From the NCBI GenBank assembly GCA_947643165.1, contig CANRVB010000008.1, positions 1 through 64,000 on the forward strand: 64,000 nt of DNA. Direction: 5' to 3'. Made by a program: the position numbers and the translations under genes. Below the pieces are notes generated by a model that searched no databases, was not told the DNA's origin, and saw nothing but the letters and a program-made list of their open reading frames with translations. This document shows, piece after piece, positions 50,224 to 60,371 of the stretch (its first letter is position 1; every line of letters begins with the position of its first letter). Source of the stretch: an uncultured Porphyromonadaceae bacterium (GTDB lineage: Bacteria > Bacteroidota > Bacteroidia > Bacteroidales > Muribaculaceae).

Positions 50224-50322
50224 AGTCGGCTGTATTGTCTATTTGGGGAATTAATCCGACAAATATACTACTTTTCCGCCATAATGTTAGCTCTTTTGTC
50301 GCAAATATGCGCTGATATTCAG

Positions 50323-51873
50323 TCATGCTATTGTTGTGGATCCCCACGATGAGCGGTCGAGATTGCGGTAGTTTATCGCTTCGCGCACGTGGTAAGGCTC
50401 GATCTTTTCCGATCCGTCGAGATCTGCTATCGTCCGCGATATCTTCACGATTCTGTCATACGCTCGGGCACTCATGTCAAACCTGGTCATCGCTTCCCGA
50501 ACTATCTCCATACATTCAGTGTCGAGCGGCGCATACTTCTGCATCATGCGGCTCGACATCTGCGCGTTGCAGTGAATTCCTGACTCATTTGCAAAGCGTC
50601 TTATCTGTATAGCCCTGGCGGCCGTCACGCGTTCTCTTATGGCCTGACTTGATTCGCCAGGCTGGCTACGCGAAAGTTGCGCGAATTCAACAGGCATTAT
50701 CTCCACCTGCAGGTCTATGCGGTCGAGAAGCGGACCGGATATTTTGCTCAGATACTTAGCAACAGCTCCAGGCGGACACGTACATTCCTTTGTCGGATGA
50801 TTATAGTATCCGCATGGACACGGATTCATCGACGCTACAAGCATGAATCCTGCCGGATAGTCTATCGAATAGCGTGCGCGGCTTATTGATATATGTCGGT
50901 CTTCAAGAGGTTGCCTGAGTACTTCGAGAACTGCTCTCGGAAATTCCGGGAATTCATCAAGAAACAGCACCCCGTTGTGAGCCAGTGATATTTCGCCTGG
51001 TTTCGGATTGGAACCGCCGCCTACCAGTGCCACAGGCGATATAGTGTGGTGGGGCGACCTGAACGGCCGTTCTGTCATCAGGCGTGATCCGCGTTTAAGC
51101 CGTCCGGCAACGCTGTGAATCTTCGTTGTCTCAAGCGATTCGGCGAGCGTGAATGGCGGCAATATGGTGGGCAGACGCTTTGCCATCATCGATTTACCTG
51201 CACCGGGAGGTCCTATCAGCAGTATGTTGTGCCCACCGGCACACGCTACCTCAAATGCTCTTTTCACCGTTTCCTGGCCTTTTACTTCCGAGAAGTCTAT
51301 GTCAAATCTCTGTGCGGCTATGGCAAATTCACGCCTGGTGTCGACGTGGGTCGGCTTGATATCTATGTGTCCGCTCAGAAAGTCGGCCACTTCGCGCAAC
51401 GTTTTCATGCCATAGACTTCCAGATTGTTCACCACTGCCGCCTCGGTAGCGTTGCTTTCCGGTACTATCATGCCCTTGAAACCCATTTCGCGGGCCTTGA
51501 TAGCCATCGGAAGAGCACCGTTGATTGGAAGTATCGACCCATCGAGGCTCAACTCGCCCATTATCATATAGTCTGGTAAACGGTCGGTTTGTATGGTTTC
51601 TGCTGCAGCGAGCACACCGGCCGCTATCGGCAGATCAAAAGCCGATCCCTCCTTCTTCACATCGGCCGGACTCAGATTCACGAGTGTACGGCGGCGTGGA
51701 TACCTGAATCCGCTTTGGCTTATGGCAGTCATCACTCGTTGGTAGCTCTCCTTCACGGCTGTGTCAGGCAAGCCGACCATTGTAAAGGCAGCCCCGGGCT
51801 CTACCGAGACCTCTATCGTTACCGGTAACGCGTCTATGCCGAACAGTGCGGCGCCGTAAGTTTTGACAAGCAT
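50323..51873 (-). CDS. YifB/ComM family Mg-chelatase-like AAA+ ATPase
   Basis: A 516-residue protein. The N-terminal Lon-like/ChlI domain (about 1-165, GLPDTAVKESYQRV) is followed by the AAA+ core with Walker A GPPGAGKSMMAKR (about 219-231) and Walker B VLFLDEFPEF (about 299-308), and a C-terminal Mg_chelatase domain (about 400-505). A cysteine cluster CPCGYYNHPTKECTC is present, typical of the family. ComM acts as a branch-migration helicase during natural transformation. dprA is also present at 58 kb. Confidence 0.92.
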   Translation of the reverse strand: MLVKTYGAALFGIDALPVTIEVSVEPGAAFTMVGLPDTAVKESYQRVMTAISQSGFRYPRRRTLVNLSPADVKKEGSAFDLPIAAGVLAAAETIQTDRLPDYMIMGELSLDGSILPINGALPMAIKAREMGFKGMIVPESNATEAAVVNNLEVYGMKTLREVADFLSGHIDIKPTHVDTRREFAIAAQRFDIDFSEVKGQETVKRAFEVACAGGHNILLIGPPGAGKSMMAKRLPTILPPFTLAESLETTKIHSVAGRLKRGSRLMTERPFRSPHHTISPVALVGGGSNPKPGEISLAHNGVLFLDEFPEFPRAVLEVLRQPLEDRHISISRARYSIDYPAGFMLVASMNPCPCGYYNHPTKECTCPPGAVAKYLSKISGPLLDRIDLQVEIMPVEFAQLSRSQPGESSQAIRERVTAARAIQIRRFANESGIHCNAQMSSRMMQKYAPLDTECMEIVREAMTRFDMSARAYDRIVKISRTIADLDGSEKIEPYHVREAINYRNLDRSSWGSTTIA

Positions 51874-51928
51874 GGAGGATCAGACTTAAGTATGCGATTT
51901 ATGGAGATTATTGTCGGAAAAGCGTCAA

Positions 51929-51972
51929 GGGAGTGCCTGCGACCATCTGTTAGTCTGGTCGCCGACACTCCC
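51929..51972 (-). terminator. Terminator of the lptE-secG operon
   Basis: Arms GGGAGTG/CACTCCC and GCGACCA/TGGTCGC form two stacked 7-bp stems separated by a 3-by-3 internal loop, 30 nt downstream of secG on the minus strand. No strong T run. Confidence 0.65.
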
Positions 51973-52001
51973 CGATGTATGGGATGATGATACCTGTGGC
52001 T

Positions 52002-52376
52002 TTATTCTGCTGTTGCTTCCGCTGCGGGCTCGATTGTAGCGGCGGGTGTCTCCTCTGCAGCAGGTGCAGCCTGAGGCAACTGGCTCTCATACGGAGTGCC
52101 GGTAGTCTGCTCTACAGGTTCTGTTGCCTTGACACGGGGCTGATTCATGCCGCCGGTAGGGATGAAGAATGTCGACACGATCGCAAACACACACAGGCAG
52201 CCGGCAAGCGTCCAGGTCACCTTTTCAATGAAGTTGTTTGTGCGCCGTACACCCATGATCTGGTTTGAACCGGCAAAGGATGATGAAAGACCGCCGCCTT
52301 TCGATTTCTGGATAAGCACAACGCCTATCATCAGCACGGCGGTAAGAATTGTCAGTACAATAAGAAGCTGGTACAT
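52002..52376 (-). CDS. secG: Preprotein translocase subunit SecG
   Basis: A 124-residue inner-membrane subunit of SecYEG. The two helices (about 3-22 and 54-72) and the conserved linker QKSKGGGLSSSFAGSNQIMG (about 23-42) are present. A 50-residue tail rich in Pro, Ala, Glu and Thr is a Bacteroidales extension. It ends an operon with lptE and a hypothetical gene, 54 nt after the latter. Confidence 0.93.
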   Translation of the reverse strand: MYQLLIVLTILTAVLMIGVVLIQKSKGGGLSSSFAGSNQIMGVRRTNNFIEKVTWTLAGCLCVFAIVSTFFIPTGGMNQPRVKATEPVEQTTGTPYESQLPQAAPAAEETPAATIEPAAEATAE

Positions 52377-52430
52377 TGCTATCTGTTGTTGGATTTGTTT
52401 TGATTGGAATATCTTGCCGAAACTTTCAAC

Positions 52431-53231
52431 CTAATCCTTCTTGTAGCGGTGGTTGAGCATAAGTTTCTGTAAAAAACGCAATTGGTCTGCAAAGTAAACA
52501 CTTTTTTCCGGATTATTCAAGCTTAGAGTATGAATAATGTCGTATGCTTTGTCAAATTTGCGCTGTCTTATGTATATCTGGGCCAGACTTTCGCTAAGCG
52601 AGCCCATCGTGTCGCGCCTGTGGTCAGCGGCAGGAGCCTTGCGCTGCACCTCCTTTTTATCAGGCGTAGCTTCTGCTACCTTCTGTTCGGCCGCCGGAGC
52701 GGTGGAGTGGAGTGGCTGGTCAGTATATGGCTGTTGTCCGCCACGCAGATAAGCGTCCAGTTTTCTGTCCTGGTCGCTGCCCGTAGTCTCCGCTTTCACA
52801 ATCTCACGCTCCTCTCTCTCCTCTCTCTCGAGCATCGAGGCATAGTCGGGCACAGGATTGAATATCATTCGCTCCAGCAGCGCCTCCTCGCGCGAGTCCA
52901 TACGGCCGTAGCGCTCCAGAAATGTATCTATCGCCTTATCTGTAGTCGGCTGGGCCGGACAGCTGTCCTTCTCAGCCGACATCTCGTTCAGCCTGCATCC
53001 ATCCGGATCGATAAGCCTGAACAATACATCGTGACCCGACGCATTGAGCGACACCTCCGACATTAGCTCACGCCGCCGTTCCGCGCTCATCTCTGCAGCT
53101 CCACGTTTCAGAGCCAGTGCCGCCGGAAGAGTCATGTAGGGATACTCCGAACGCAGCACACCGAGCAACTCCGCATCGGGCACCGCCATCGGATCCTCAA
53201 GTAGCTTTGACAGAGCTTCGTTTACGTTCAT
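52431..53231 (-). CDS. Hypothetical protein between lptE and secG
   Basis: A 266-residue cytoplasmic-looking protein. The N-terminal helical part (about 1-150) is rich in charged residues, with a stretch of Glu/Arg repeats (LEREEREEREIV). A low-complexity middle (about 155-215) and a C-terminal TPR-like helix pair (SLAQIYIRQRKFDKAYDIIHTLSLNNP, quoted as two joined helices) follow. The ATG at 53231 has GGAGG about 9 nt upstream, an unusual strong Shine-Dalgarno for this window, and avoids a TTG start overlapping lptE. Conserved order with lptE and secG is known in Bacteroidales, but the role is not. Confidence 0.75.
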   Translation of the reverse strand: MNVNEALSKLLEDPMAVPDAELLGVLRSEYPYMTLPAALALKRGAAEMSAERRRELMSEVSLNASGHDVLFRLIDPDGCRLNEMSAEKDSCPAQPTTDKAIDTFLERYGRMDSREEALLERMIFNPVPDYASMLEREEREEREIVKAETTGSDQDRKLDAYLRGGQQPYTDQPLHSTAPAAEQKVAEATPDKKEVQRKAPAADHRRDTMGSLSESLAQIYIRQRKFDKAYDIIHTLSLNNPEKSVYFADQLRFLQKLMLNHRYKKD

Positions 53232-53265
53232 TTCTGCAACCTCCGGTCTGTTTGTTTCCGTTTCA

Positions 53266-53802
53266 TCACCAGTTGCCAAGTGTGGCGTTGAATATCAGCT
53301 GTACAAGCTCCTTGCTTATTTCCTGGCACAGTTGGTCCTGCACATCGTTGAGCATCTGGCTTGAGTCAAAATCACGGTACGCCGAGAACGTCTGGTCAAG
53401 ATCATTGTTTTCATCCTTGTTGTCCGTATACTTCACCTTCACGGTTATCGTCAGGCGCGTCTTCGATGCATACGCATCCTCCGTCACAGCCTGCGGACTC
53501 AGGTCATATCCCGTTATTTCGCCCTCTATCTGCAGATCCGAGCTACCATTGTCCACAGTCTGCAGACGCGTATTGCGGGTTATGTAGTCCAGCAGCTCAT
53601 TCTCAAATGTTGTCTGGAGCGGAGGATATACCAGGGCGGCCCTGATAGGGAAATCCGACACCGATACAGTTTTATAGACGGTATAGTCCAGTGCCGCACC
53701 GTTCAGCTTGTAGCTTATGCGGCACGACTCGCCAGCCACAGTCAGCAGCAACGCCGACACAACGGGCAATATATAACGGCTTAATGATTTGCGCAGTTTC
53801 AT
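53266..53802 (-). CDS. lptE: LptE family LPS-assembly lipoprotein
   Basis: A 178-residue lipoprotein with Cys27 after a hydrophobic leader (AGESC, a weak lipobox). The mature domain follows the LptE plan: YTVYKTVSVSDFPIRA, then FENELLDYITRNTRLQ, then LQIEGEITGYDLSPQAV, an alpha-beta sandwich. LptE plugs LptD in the outer membrane to insert LPS. A -7 element ends 6 nt before the ATG at 53802, so the start 36 nt further upstream in frame lies in front of the promoter and was rejected. Confidence 0.85.
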   Translation of the reverse strand: MKLRKSLSRYILPVVSALLLTVAGESCRISYKLNGAALDYTVYKTVSVSDFPIRAALVYPPLQTTFENELLDYITRNTRLQTVDNGSSDLQIEGEITGYDLSPQAVTEDAYASKTRLTITVKVKYTDNKDENNDLDQTFSAYRDFDSSQMLNDVQDQLCQEISKELVQLIFNATLGNW

Positions 53803-53807
53803 CACCG

Positions 53808-53815
53808 CAAATTTA
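53808..53815 (-). promoter_or_regulatory. -7 element of the lptE operon promoter
   Basis: TAAATTTG on the minus strand ends 6 nt before the lptE start codon, implying a leaderless or nearly leaderless mRNA. Confidence 0.45.
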
Positions 53816-53901
53816 CACAATTTTTTTATATCTGACATGCTGTCATGGCTCTTAATATATCATCACTTGCCTATTCAATTGCTTCATATTTCCAATACAT
53901 G

Positions 53902-53931
53902 TTTGTTTCCCGATTTTTATTATTACTTTTG
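53902..53931 (+). promoter_or_regulatory. Promoter of the DEAD-box helicase gene
   Basis: TTTG at 53902-53905, an 18-nt spacer, TACTTTTG at 53924-53931. The leader is about 58 nt. Confidence 0.6.
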
Positions 53932-53993
53932 CATTAGATTACCGCTTTTGTCTGGTGGTAGACTGATTTGTTCAACAGACAGCGACTTTTTCA

Positions 53994-55373
<1,380 letters not shown>

Positions 55374-55382
55374 CATCTATAA

Positions 55383-56579
55383 ATGGCTAAAGTCCTTATT
55401 ATCGGAGCTGGCGGCGTTGGTACCGTCGTAGCTCACAAGTGTGCCCAGAATCCCGAAGTCTTTACAGAGATTGTGATCGCTTCGCGCACAAAAAGCAAAT
55501 GCGACGCCGTGGCAAAAGCCATTGGCAAGCCCAACATTACCACTGATTCTGTCGATGCCGACAGCGTTCCCCAGCTGGTAGAGCTGTTCCGCCGTCATAA
55601 GCCCGAGCTCGTCATCAATGTGGCCCTGCCATATCAGGATCTTACCATCATGGATGCTTGCCTGGAATGTGGCGTCAACTACCTCGACACCGCAAACTAC
55701 GAGCCTAAAGACGAAGCCCATTTCGAATACTCTTGGCAGTGGGCCTACAAAGAGCGCTTCGAGCAGGCCGGCCTTACAGCCATACTCGGTTGCGGTTTCG
55801 ACCCCGGTGTCAGCGGCGTGTTCACAGCTTATGCCGCTAAGCATTGGTTCAAGGCTATGGAGACGCTCGACATTGTCGATTGCAACGCCGGAAACCACGG
55901 CAAGGCCTTCGCTACAAACTTCAACCCCGAGATCAACATCCGCGAGATTACTCAGAACGGACGTTACTATCAGGACGGCAAGTGGATCACTACCGGACCG
56001 CTCGAAATTCACAAGACCCTCACATATCCCAACATCGGTGGGCGCGACTCTTACCTCCTCTACCACGAAGAGCTTGAGAGCCTTGTCAAGAACTATCCCA
56101 CTATCAAGCGCGCTCGTTTCTGGATGACATTCGGCCAGGAATACCTCACCCACCTGCGTGTCATTCAGAACATCGGCATGGCCCGCATCGACGAAGTCGA
56201 CTACAACGGCACCAAGATTGTTCCACTCCAGTTCCTCAAGGCCGTCCTCCCCGATCCGCAGGACCTCGGCAAGAACTACCACGGCGAGACTTCTATCGGT
56301 TGCCGCATCTCCGGTATCGACAAAGACGGAAAGCCGCTCAACTACTACATCTACAACAACTGCTCTCACGAAGAAGCCTTCAAGGAGACAGGCATGCAGG
56401 CGGTCAGCTACACCACCGGTGTTCCCGCTATGATCGGTGCCATGATGTTCCTCAAAGGTCTCTGGCGTAAGCCCGGCGTATACAACGTCGAGGAATTCGA
56501 TCCCGATCCATTCATGGAGCAGCTCCCTGTTCAGGGTCTTCCCTGGCATGAGATCATCGGTGGAGACCTCGAAGTCTGA
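55383..56579 (+). CDS. Saccharopine dehydrogenase family protein (carboxynorspermidine synthase type)
   Basis: A 398-residue enzyme with an N-terminal Rossmann fold (LIIGAGGVGTVVAHKC, about 4-19). The family segments LVINVALPYQDLTIMDACLE and GFDPGVSGVFTAYA follow. It resembles carboxynorspermidine dehydrogenase, which condenses diaminopropane or putrescine with aspartate semialdehyde in the alternative spermidine pathway found in gut Bacteroidales. The decarboxylase partner is not adjacent. It starts 9 nt after the helicase gene. Confidence 0.87.
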   Translation: MAKVLIIGAGGVGTVVAHKCAQNPEVFTEIVIASRTKSKCDAVAKAIGKPNITTDSVDADSVPQLVELFRRHKPELVINVALPYQDLTIMDACLECGVNYLDTANYEPKDEAHFEYSWQWAYKERFEQAGLTAILGCGFDPGVSGVFTAYAAKHWFKAMETLDIVDCNAGNHGKAFATNFNPEINIREITQNGRYYQDGKWITTGPLEIHKTLTYPNIGGRDSYLLYHEELESLVKNYPTIKRARFWMTFGQEYLTHLRVIQNIGMARIDEVDYNGTKIVPLQFLKAVLPDPQDLGKNYHGETSIGCRISGIDKDGKPLNYYIYNNCSHEEAFKETGMQAVSYTTGVPAMIGAMMFLKGLWRKPGVYNVEEFDPDPFMEQLPVQGLPWHEIIGGDLEV

Positions 56580-56608
56580 TTCTCCTTACCGACTGTCCGC
56601 ATAAACCG

Positions 56609-56656
56609 CGCGGCGGAGCATCACCGGTATCGGTGGCTCCGCCGCGTGTTGCTTTT
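56609..56656. terminator. Bidirectional terminator between convergent genes
   Basis: Perfect 10-bp arms CGCGGCGGAG and CTCCGCCGCG, with an inner CACCG/CGGTG pairing, followed by a T-rich stretch on the plus strand. Confidence 0.8.
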
Positions 56657-56680
56657 CTTACTGTCTCTTGATCCTTCGCC

Positions 56681-57295
56681 TCAGTTCACTGTTGTGGCCT
56701 TACGCTCAAGTATTGCCGACGCCAGTGTGTCCGCAGTCTGTATTATGCTCACCAGCGGATACTTGTCGAGTGCCGTCCTGTAGCTCGAGTTCATCTCTCC
56801 GTCGGCTCCGGCAACAGTCCATGCCCCCATGTGCCACCTTATGGCGCAGATCTCGGCGTCCGTCAGGCCAAGACCCATCTGAAGCAGCATGATCACCGAC
56901 TTCTCGCCGTGGCCTACAGGCAGATCCGAATAGTCGCAGCCATATTCCGCCTTTCCGAACTCATACTGCGCATTCTTCTTGCGGAAATATATCCTCGACT
57001 TGCACACATCGTGCAGCAGCGACGCCACTATCAGGCTCTCGTCGCTTATCTGCTCAAACACATCCGGCCGCATCTTCCCGAAACTCTCCTTGATCGTCCG
57101 TGCGCAGTAATACACATTGAGCGAGTGCATCATCAGCCCACCCTCAAAGCACAGATGATTCTTCATCGAGGCTGGAGCCTTGAAAAATCCCGACTCCTCG
57201 AGTTCCTCTATCACCTCATCTATCCCCTCGATCTTGGTCGATCTCAGAAGATCCGTGAATTCCTCCTTGCTTTTTATCAATTCTTCCTTGTCCAT
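56681..57295 (-). CDS. HD-domain hydrolase
   Basis: A 204-residue metal-dependent phosphohydrolase of the HD superfamily. The metal-binding histidines are seen in FEGGLMMHSLNVYYCA (about 49-64), and in LLHDVCKS (about 92-99), with later His residues near GHGEKSV (about 127) and RWHMG (about 151). The substrate is unknown, as many members act on nucleotides. A -7 element lies about 75 nt upstream (57371-57378). Confidence 0.85.
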   Translation of the reverse strand: MDKEELIKSKEEFTDLLRSTKIEGIDEVIEELEESGFFKAPASMKNHLCFEGGLMMHSLNVYYCARTIKESFGKMRPDVFEQISDESLIVASLLHDVCKSRIYFRKKNAQYEFGKAEYGCDYSDLPVGHGEKSVIMLLQMGLGLTDAEICAIRWHMGAWTVAGADGEMNSSYRTALDKYPLVSIIQTADTLASAILERKATTVN

Positions 57296-57370
57296 ATTTT
57301 GCTTATTGTTTTATTCTCATTTCTCGGTCTACGGGATACTCATGGGCTGTCATCCCTCCGCCGACTGCTG

Positions 57371-57378
57371 CAAATGTA
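57371..57378 (-). promoter_or_regulatory. -7 element of the HD hydrolase promoter
   Basis: TACATTTG on the minus strand. The nearest upstream TTTG (57404-57407) is 25 nt away, longer than ideal. Confidence 0.4.
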
Positions 57379-57496
57379 ATAAAGATATTCCTTAAGTAGC
57401 TCTCAAAACCCCTGAATAATCACATCCATTGCTGATACTTATTGTATAAACCGATTTTAGGCGCTGCTTATCTTGCCTCCTTTTCGAAATTATGTG

Positions 57497-57504
57497 TATC
57501 TTTA
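57497..57504 (+). promoter_or_regulatory. -7-like element before the thioesterase gene
   Basis: TATCTTTA lies 18 nt before the ATG at 57523. It differs from the consensus at the last base, and no -33 was identified. It supports the ATG at 57523 over the longer frame. Confidence 0.35.
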
Positions 57505-57522
57505 CGCATCAATGGTTTATTT

Positions 57523-57945
57523 ATGGATACTACCGCAAACACTGGTCAATATATCTTCGATCTACCCCTCCAGGTCCGCGACTACGAGGTCGACTCCCAG
57601 GGCATTGTCAACAACGCCGTCTATCTCCACTATCTTGAGCACACCCGCCATCAGTTCTGTCAGGCCGCCGGTATGACATTCCGGGCCCTCCAGGAGAAAG
57701 GCATCGACCCGGTCCTGCGCCGCGTCGATATCGAATACCTCACCCCCTTGAGGCTGTCCGACTTCATGACGTCATCCCTCTCGCTCCGCCGCGAAGGCCC
57801 GCGCTTCATATTCACCCAGACCATCCGCCGCGAGCCCGATGGCGCTCCCGTTGTCCGGGCCGAGTGTACCATTGTCTGTCTTGAGAACGGACGTCTCACC
57901 CGTGGCGACATCCTTGCCCAGGCCTTCGGCCCCTATATTTCCTGA
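57523..57945 (+). CDS. Hotdog-fold acyl-CoA thioesterase
   Basis: A 140-residue 4HBT/YbgC-like thioesterase. The signature is VRDYEVDSQGIVNNAVYLHYLEHTR (about 18-42; the D-x-QGIVNN core contains the catalytic aspartate region). It cleaves acyl-CoA or acyl-carrier thioesters, and the chain length is unknown. The ATG at 57523 was chosen because the upstream extension overlaps a promoter-like element. dprA follows after 29 nt, possibly cotranscribed. Confidence 0.88.
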   Translation: MDTTANTGQYIFDLPLQVRDYEVDSQGIVNNAVYLHYLEHTRHQFCQAAGMTFRALQEKGIDPVLRRVDIEYLTPLRLSDFMTSSLSLRREGPRFIFTQTIRREPDGAPVVRAECTIVCLENGRLTRGDILAQAFGPYIS

Positions 57946-57974
57946 TTGATTACACCTTTTAGCCTTTTGCTGCC

Positions 57975-59102
57975 ATGACCCCTCCTCACGATGTGTTCCG
58001 CATTGCCTTCGCCTCCGTTCGTGGACTCACGCGCTCTATTGCCGCCGAGATCCTTGCTCGTTGTGGCTCCGAAGAAGAATTCTTTTCTCTCCCCGCGTCG
58101 CGGCTCTCATCGCTCATGCAGCATTCTGCCCGCATATTCGATTCCGCCTACCGCGATTCCCTGCTGCGCCAGGCCGAAAAAGAGTACGACTTTGTTCTCT
58201 GCAACAACATCCGCCTCACCTACTTCACCGATCCCGGCTATCCCGCCCGCCTTGCCGAGGCCGACGACGCGCCCCTCATGCTCTACACCCTTGGCGATGC
58301 CGACCTCAATCCTCCCGCCGTTATCGGAATTGTTGGCACACGCCACATGACGCCCTACGGACGCGACTTTACCTCAGCCCTTGTCTCCGGGCTTGCCGCC
58401 ACTCTTGCCGCGCCGCCACTCATTGTCTCCGGTCTCGCTTTCGGTGTCGACGTCGAGGCCCATCGGGCTGCCTTGTCGGCAGGACTCCCTACTGCCGCCG
58501 TTCTCGCACACGGCCTCAACACCATCTATCCCGCACAGCACCGCGATGTTGCCGCACGTATGGTACGAAGCGGCGGCATGCTCATCTCCGACTATCGCTC
58601 GTGCGACCCCGTCCACAAGGGCAACTTCCTCGCCCGCAACCGCATTGTGGCAGCCCTTTGCGACTGTATTGTCGTTGTCGAGAGCGCGGCTAAAGGCGGT
58701 GCGCTCTCCACAGCTGCTGTCGCCGCCCGCTACAACCGCGACATTTTCGCCCTGCCCGGACGTTGTTCCGACAAATACAGCGCCGGATGCAACAATCTCA
58801 TCGCCCGCAATGTTGCACAATTGATCACCTCTCCCGACGACCTCGCCGCCGCAATGCGGTGGCCGCTCCGGGCCGACTCTCAGACCCCCTCCCAGCCCGC
58901 CCTGTTTCCCGAGCTTTCGCCTGTCGAGCAGACCATCCTCGATGCCATGTCCCGGCGCGACGACATTACCCTCAGCGAACTTACCGTGGCTACCGGACTC
59001 CCTGTCGGCCGGCTCATGGCCGTAATGGTCGATCTTGAGTTCAAACGGCTCATATCCCCTGTCCCCGGTGGCCTTTACAGGCTTGTTGCATATTCCTCCT
59101 GA
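57975..59102 (+). CDS. dprA: DNA-processing protein DprA
   Basis: A 375-residue protein. It contains the Rossmann-like DprA core (about 65-285) with GIVGTRHMTPYG, SGLAFGVDVEAHRAALSAG and RNRIVAALCDCIVVVESAAKGGALSTA (about 214-240, the family hallmark), plus a C-terminal winged helix (about 315-372). DprA loads RecA onto incoming single-stranded DNA in natural transformation. With the ComM-like gene at 50 kb it hints at retained uptake-related functions, though no uptake pilus genes are seen here. Confidence 0.95.
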   Translation: MTPPHDVFRIAFASVRGLTRSIAAEILARCGSEEEFFSLPASRLSSLMQHSARIFDSAYRDSLLRQAEKEYDFVLCNNIRLTYFTDPGYPARLAEADDAPLMLYTLGDADLNPPAVIGIVGTRHMTPYGRDFTSALVSGLAATLAAPPLIVSGLAFGVDVEAHRAALSAGLPTAAVLAHGLNTIYPAQHRDVAARMVRSGGMLISDYRSCDPVHKGNFLARNRIVAALCDCIVVVESAAKGGALSTAAVAARYNRDIFALPGRCSDKYSAGCNNLIARNVAQLITSPDDLAAAMRWPLRADSQTPSQPALFPELSPVEQTILDAMSRRDDITLSELTVATGLPVGRLMAVMVDLEFKRLISPVPGGLYRLVAYSS

Positions 59103-59130
59103 ACAATCCACTTTTTTTATTCAAGATATT

Positions 59131-60018
59131 ATGGCAGATAATCATACACCCCGCACTATCCCATCATCCGAGCTAATCATCAACGACGATGGCAGCGTCT
59201 TCCACCTCCATCTCCGTCCCGACCAGCTCACCGACCGCATTATCCTCGTCGGCGACCCCTCCCGTGTCAACATGGTTGCCTCATTCTTCGATCAGATTAC
59301 CTTCGAAGTCTCCTCACGCGAGTTCCACACCATCGGCGGTACTTACAAAGGCAAACCGATCATGTGTCTCAGCCACGGCATAGGCCCCGACAATATCGAC
59401 ATTGTAATCACCGAGCTCGACGCCCTCGCAAACATCGACTTCTCCACACGCACCGTCCGTCCCGACCACCGCACCCTCACACTTGTGCGTATCGGCACAA
59501 GCGGCGCCCTTCAGCCCGACATTCCCCTCGGCACTCCCGTCATTGCCGAGAAAGCCATCGGATTCGACGGTGTCCTCAATTACTATGCCGGCCGCGACCA
59601 GGTCTGCGATCTCGACTTTGAGAGCGATTTCTGTCAATCCGTAGGCTGGAACCCGCTCTGGGCCAAACCCTACGTTGTCGGTGCCGACCCATCCCTCGTC
59701 GAGCGCATCGGATCTACCGACATGCTCCGCGGCAACACAATCTCTGCCGTCGGTTTCTACGGCCCCCAGGGACGCGAAGTCCGCCTCTCCCTCGCCAACC
59801 CCGACCTCAACTCTCGCATTGAGCTATTCCGCCACGACGGACGCCGCGTCACAAACTACGAGATGGAGTCAGCACCTCTCCAGGGCCTCGCGCTGCTCAT
59901 GGGCCATCGCGCCATGACCGTCTGCTCCATCATCGCCAACCGGATGAATCAGAACTCTACACCAAACTACAAGACCGCCATCCGCGACCTCATCGCCACC
60001 GTCCTCGACCGCATCTGA
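59131..60018 (+). CDS. Nucleoside phosphorylase (uridine phosphorylase type)
   Basis: A 295-residue NP-I family enzyme. Phosphate binding is through VGDPSRVNMVASFF (about 35-48). The base and ribose site contains RIGTSGALQPDIPLGTPVIA (about 119-138) and NYEMESAPLQGLALLMG (about 243-259). It would phosphorolyse uridine or a related nucleoside to base and ribose 1-phosphate for salvage. The ATG at 59131 lies after the dprA stop, whereas the longer frame would overlap dprA by 68 nt. Confidence 0.88.
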   Translation: MADNHTPRTIPSSELIINDDGSVFHLHLRPDQLTDRIILVGDPSRVNMVASFFDQITFEVSSREFHTIGGTYKGKPIMCLSHGIGPDNIDIVITELDALANIDFSTRTVRPDHRTLTLVRIGTSGALQPDIPLGTPVIAEKAIGFDGVLNYYAGRDQVCDLDFESDFCQSVGWNPLWAKPYVVGADPSLVERIGSTDMLRGNTISAVGFYGPQGREVRLSLANPDLNSRIELFRHDGRRVTNYEMESAPLQGLALLMGHRAMTVCSIIANRMNQNSTPNYKTAIRDLIATVLDRI

Positions 60019-60045
60019 TTACCTCCCCCCTGCATTACGATTCAT

Positions 60046-60090
60046 AAATTGATCAGCCACTTGGTTCCTTCCCGGGTGGCTGATCAATTT
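60046..60090 (+). terminator. Terminator after the nucleoside phosphorylase gene
   Basis: A perfect 15-bp stem (60046-60060 with 60076-60090) around a 15-nt loop, 28 nt past the stop. No long T run follows. Confidence 0.75.
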
Positions 60091-60148
60091 ATAGGGTGTT
60101 CCATAAGACATTGTCAATTAACTGTTGAGTGAACGGAATTTCAAATAG

Positions 60149-60256
60149 TTGGTAACAACCACAATGCTGATTTTGCGGACGATTCATTTTTTTAGCGATA
60201 ATATTAACGTTTGGTAACAAATAGGGGGGGGTAATCCGAAATAAATGCTATCTTTG
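60149..60256 (+). promoter_or_regulatory. Regulatory region with direct repeats, G8 tract and -7 element
   Basis: TTGGTAACAA occurs at 60149-60158 and 60211-60220 (62 nt apart). A run of eight G residues lies at 60224-60231, and TATCTTTG (-7) at 60249-60256. The G run falls where a -33 element should be. The leader to 60371 is about 110 nt. No gene lies in the 353-nt interval 60019-60371. Confidence 0.55.
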
Positions 60257-60371
60257 CATCCTATAATTGAATCAGTGGATTCGCGGTTGGCTTTCATCTT
60301 GCTATGTGCCAAGAAATAATGCTTTCTGATACAGTTATTCGACATTCTTTATCCCAAAATCCAAGTATGCC

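Noticed and set aside
55377-56549. 390-codon open frame antisense to the saccharopine dehydrogenase family gene
   Set aside because: A shadow of C-ending codon bias on the opposite strand. The sense frame has clear motifs.
58374-59111. 245-codon Gly/Glu-rich frame antisense to dprA
   Set aside because: Low-complexity mirror of the DprA coding bias.
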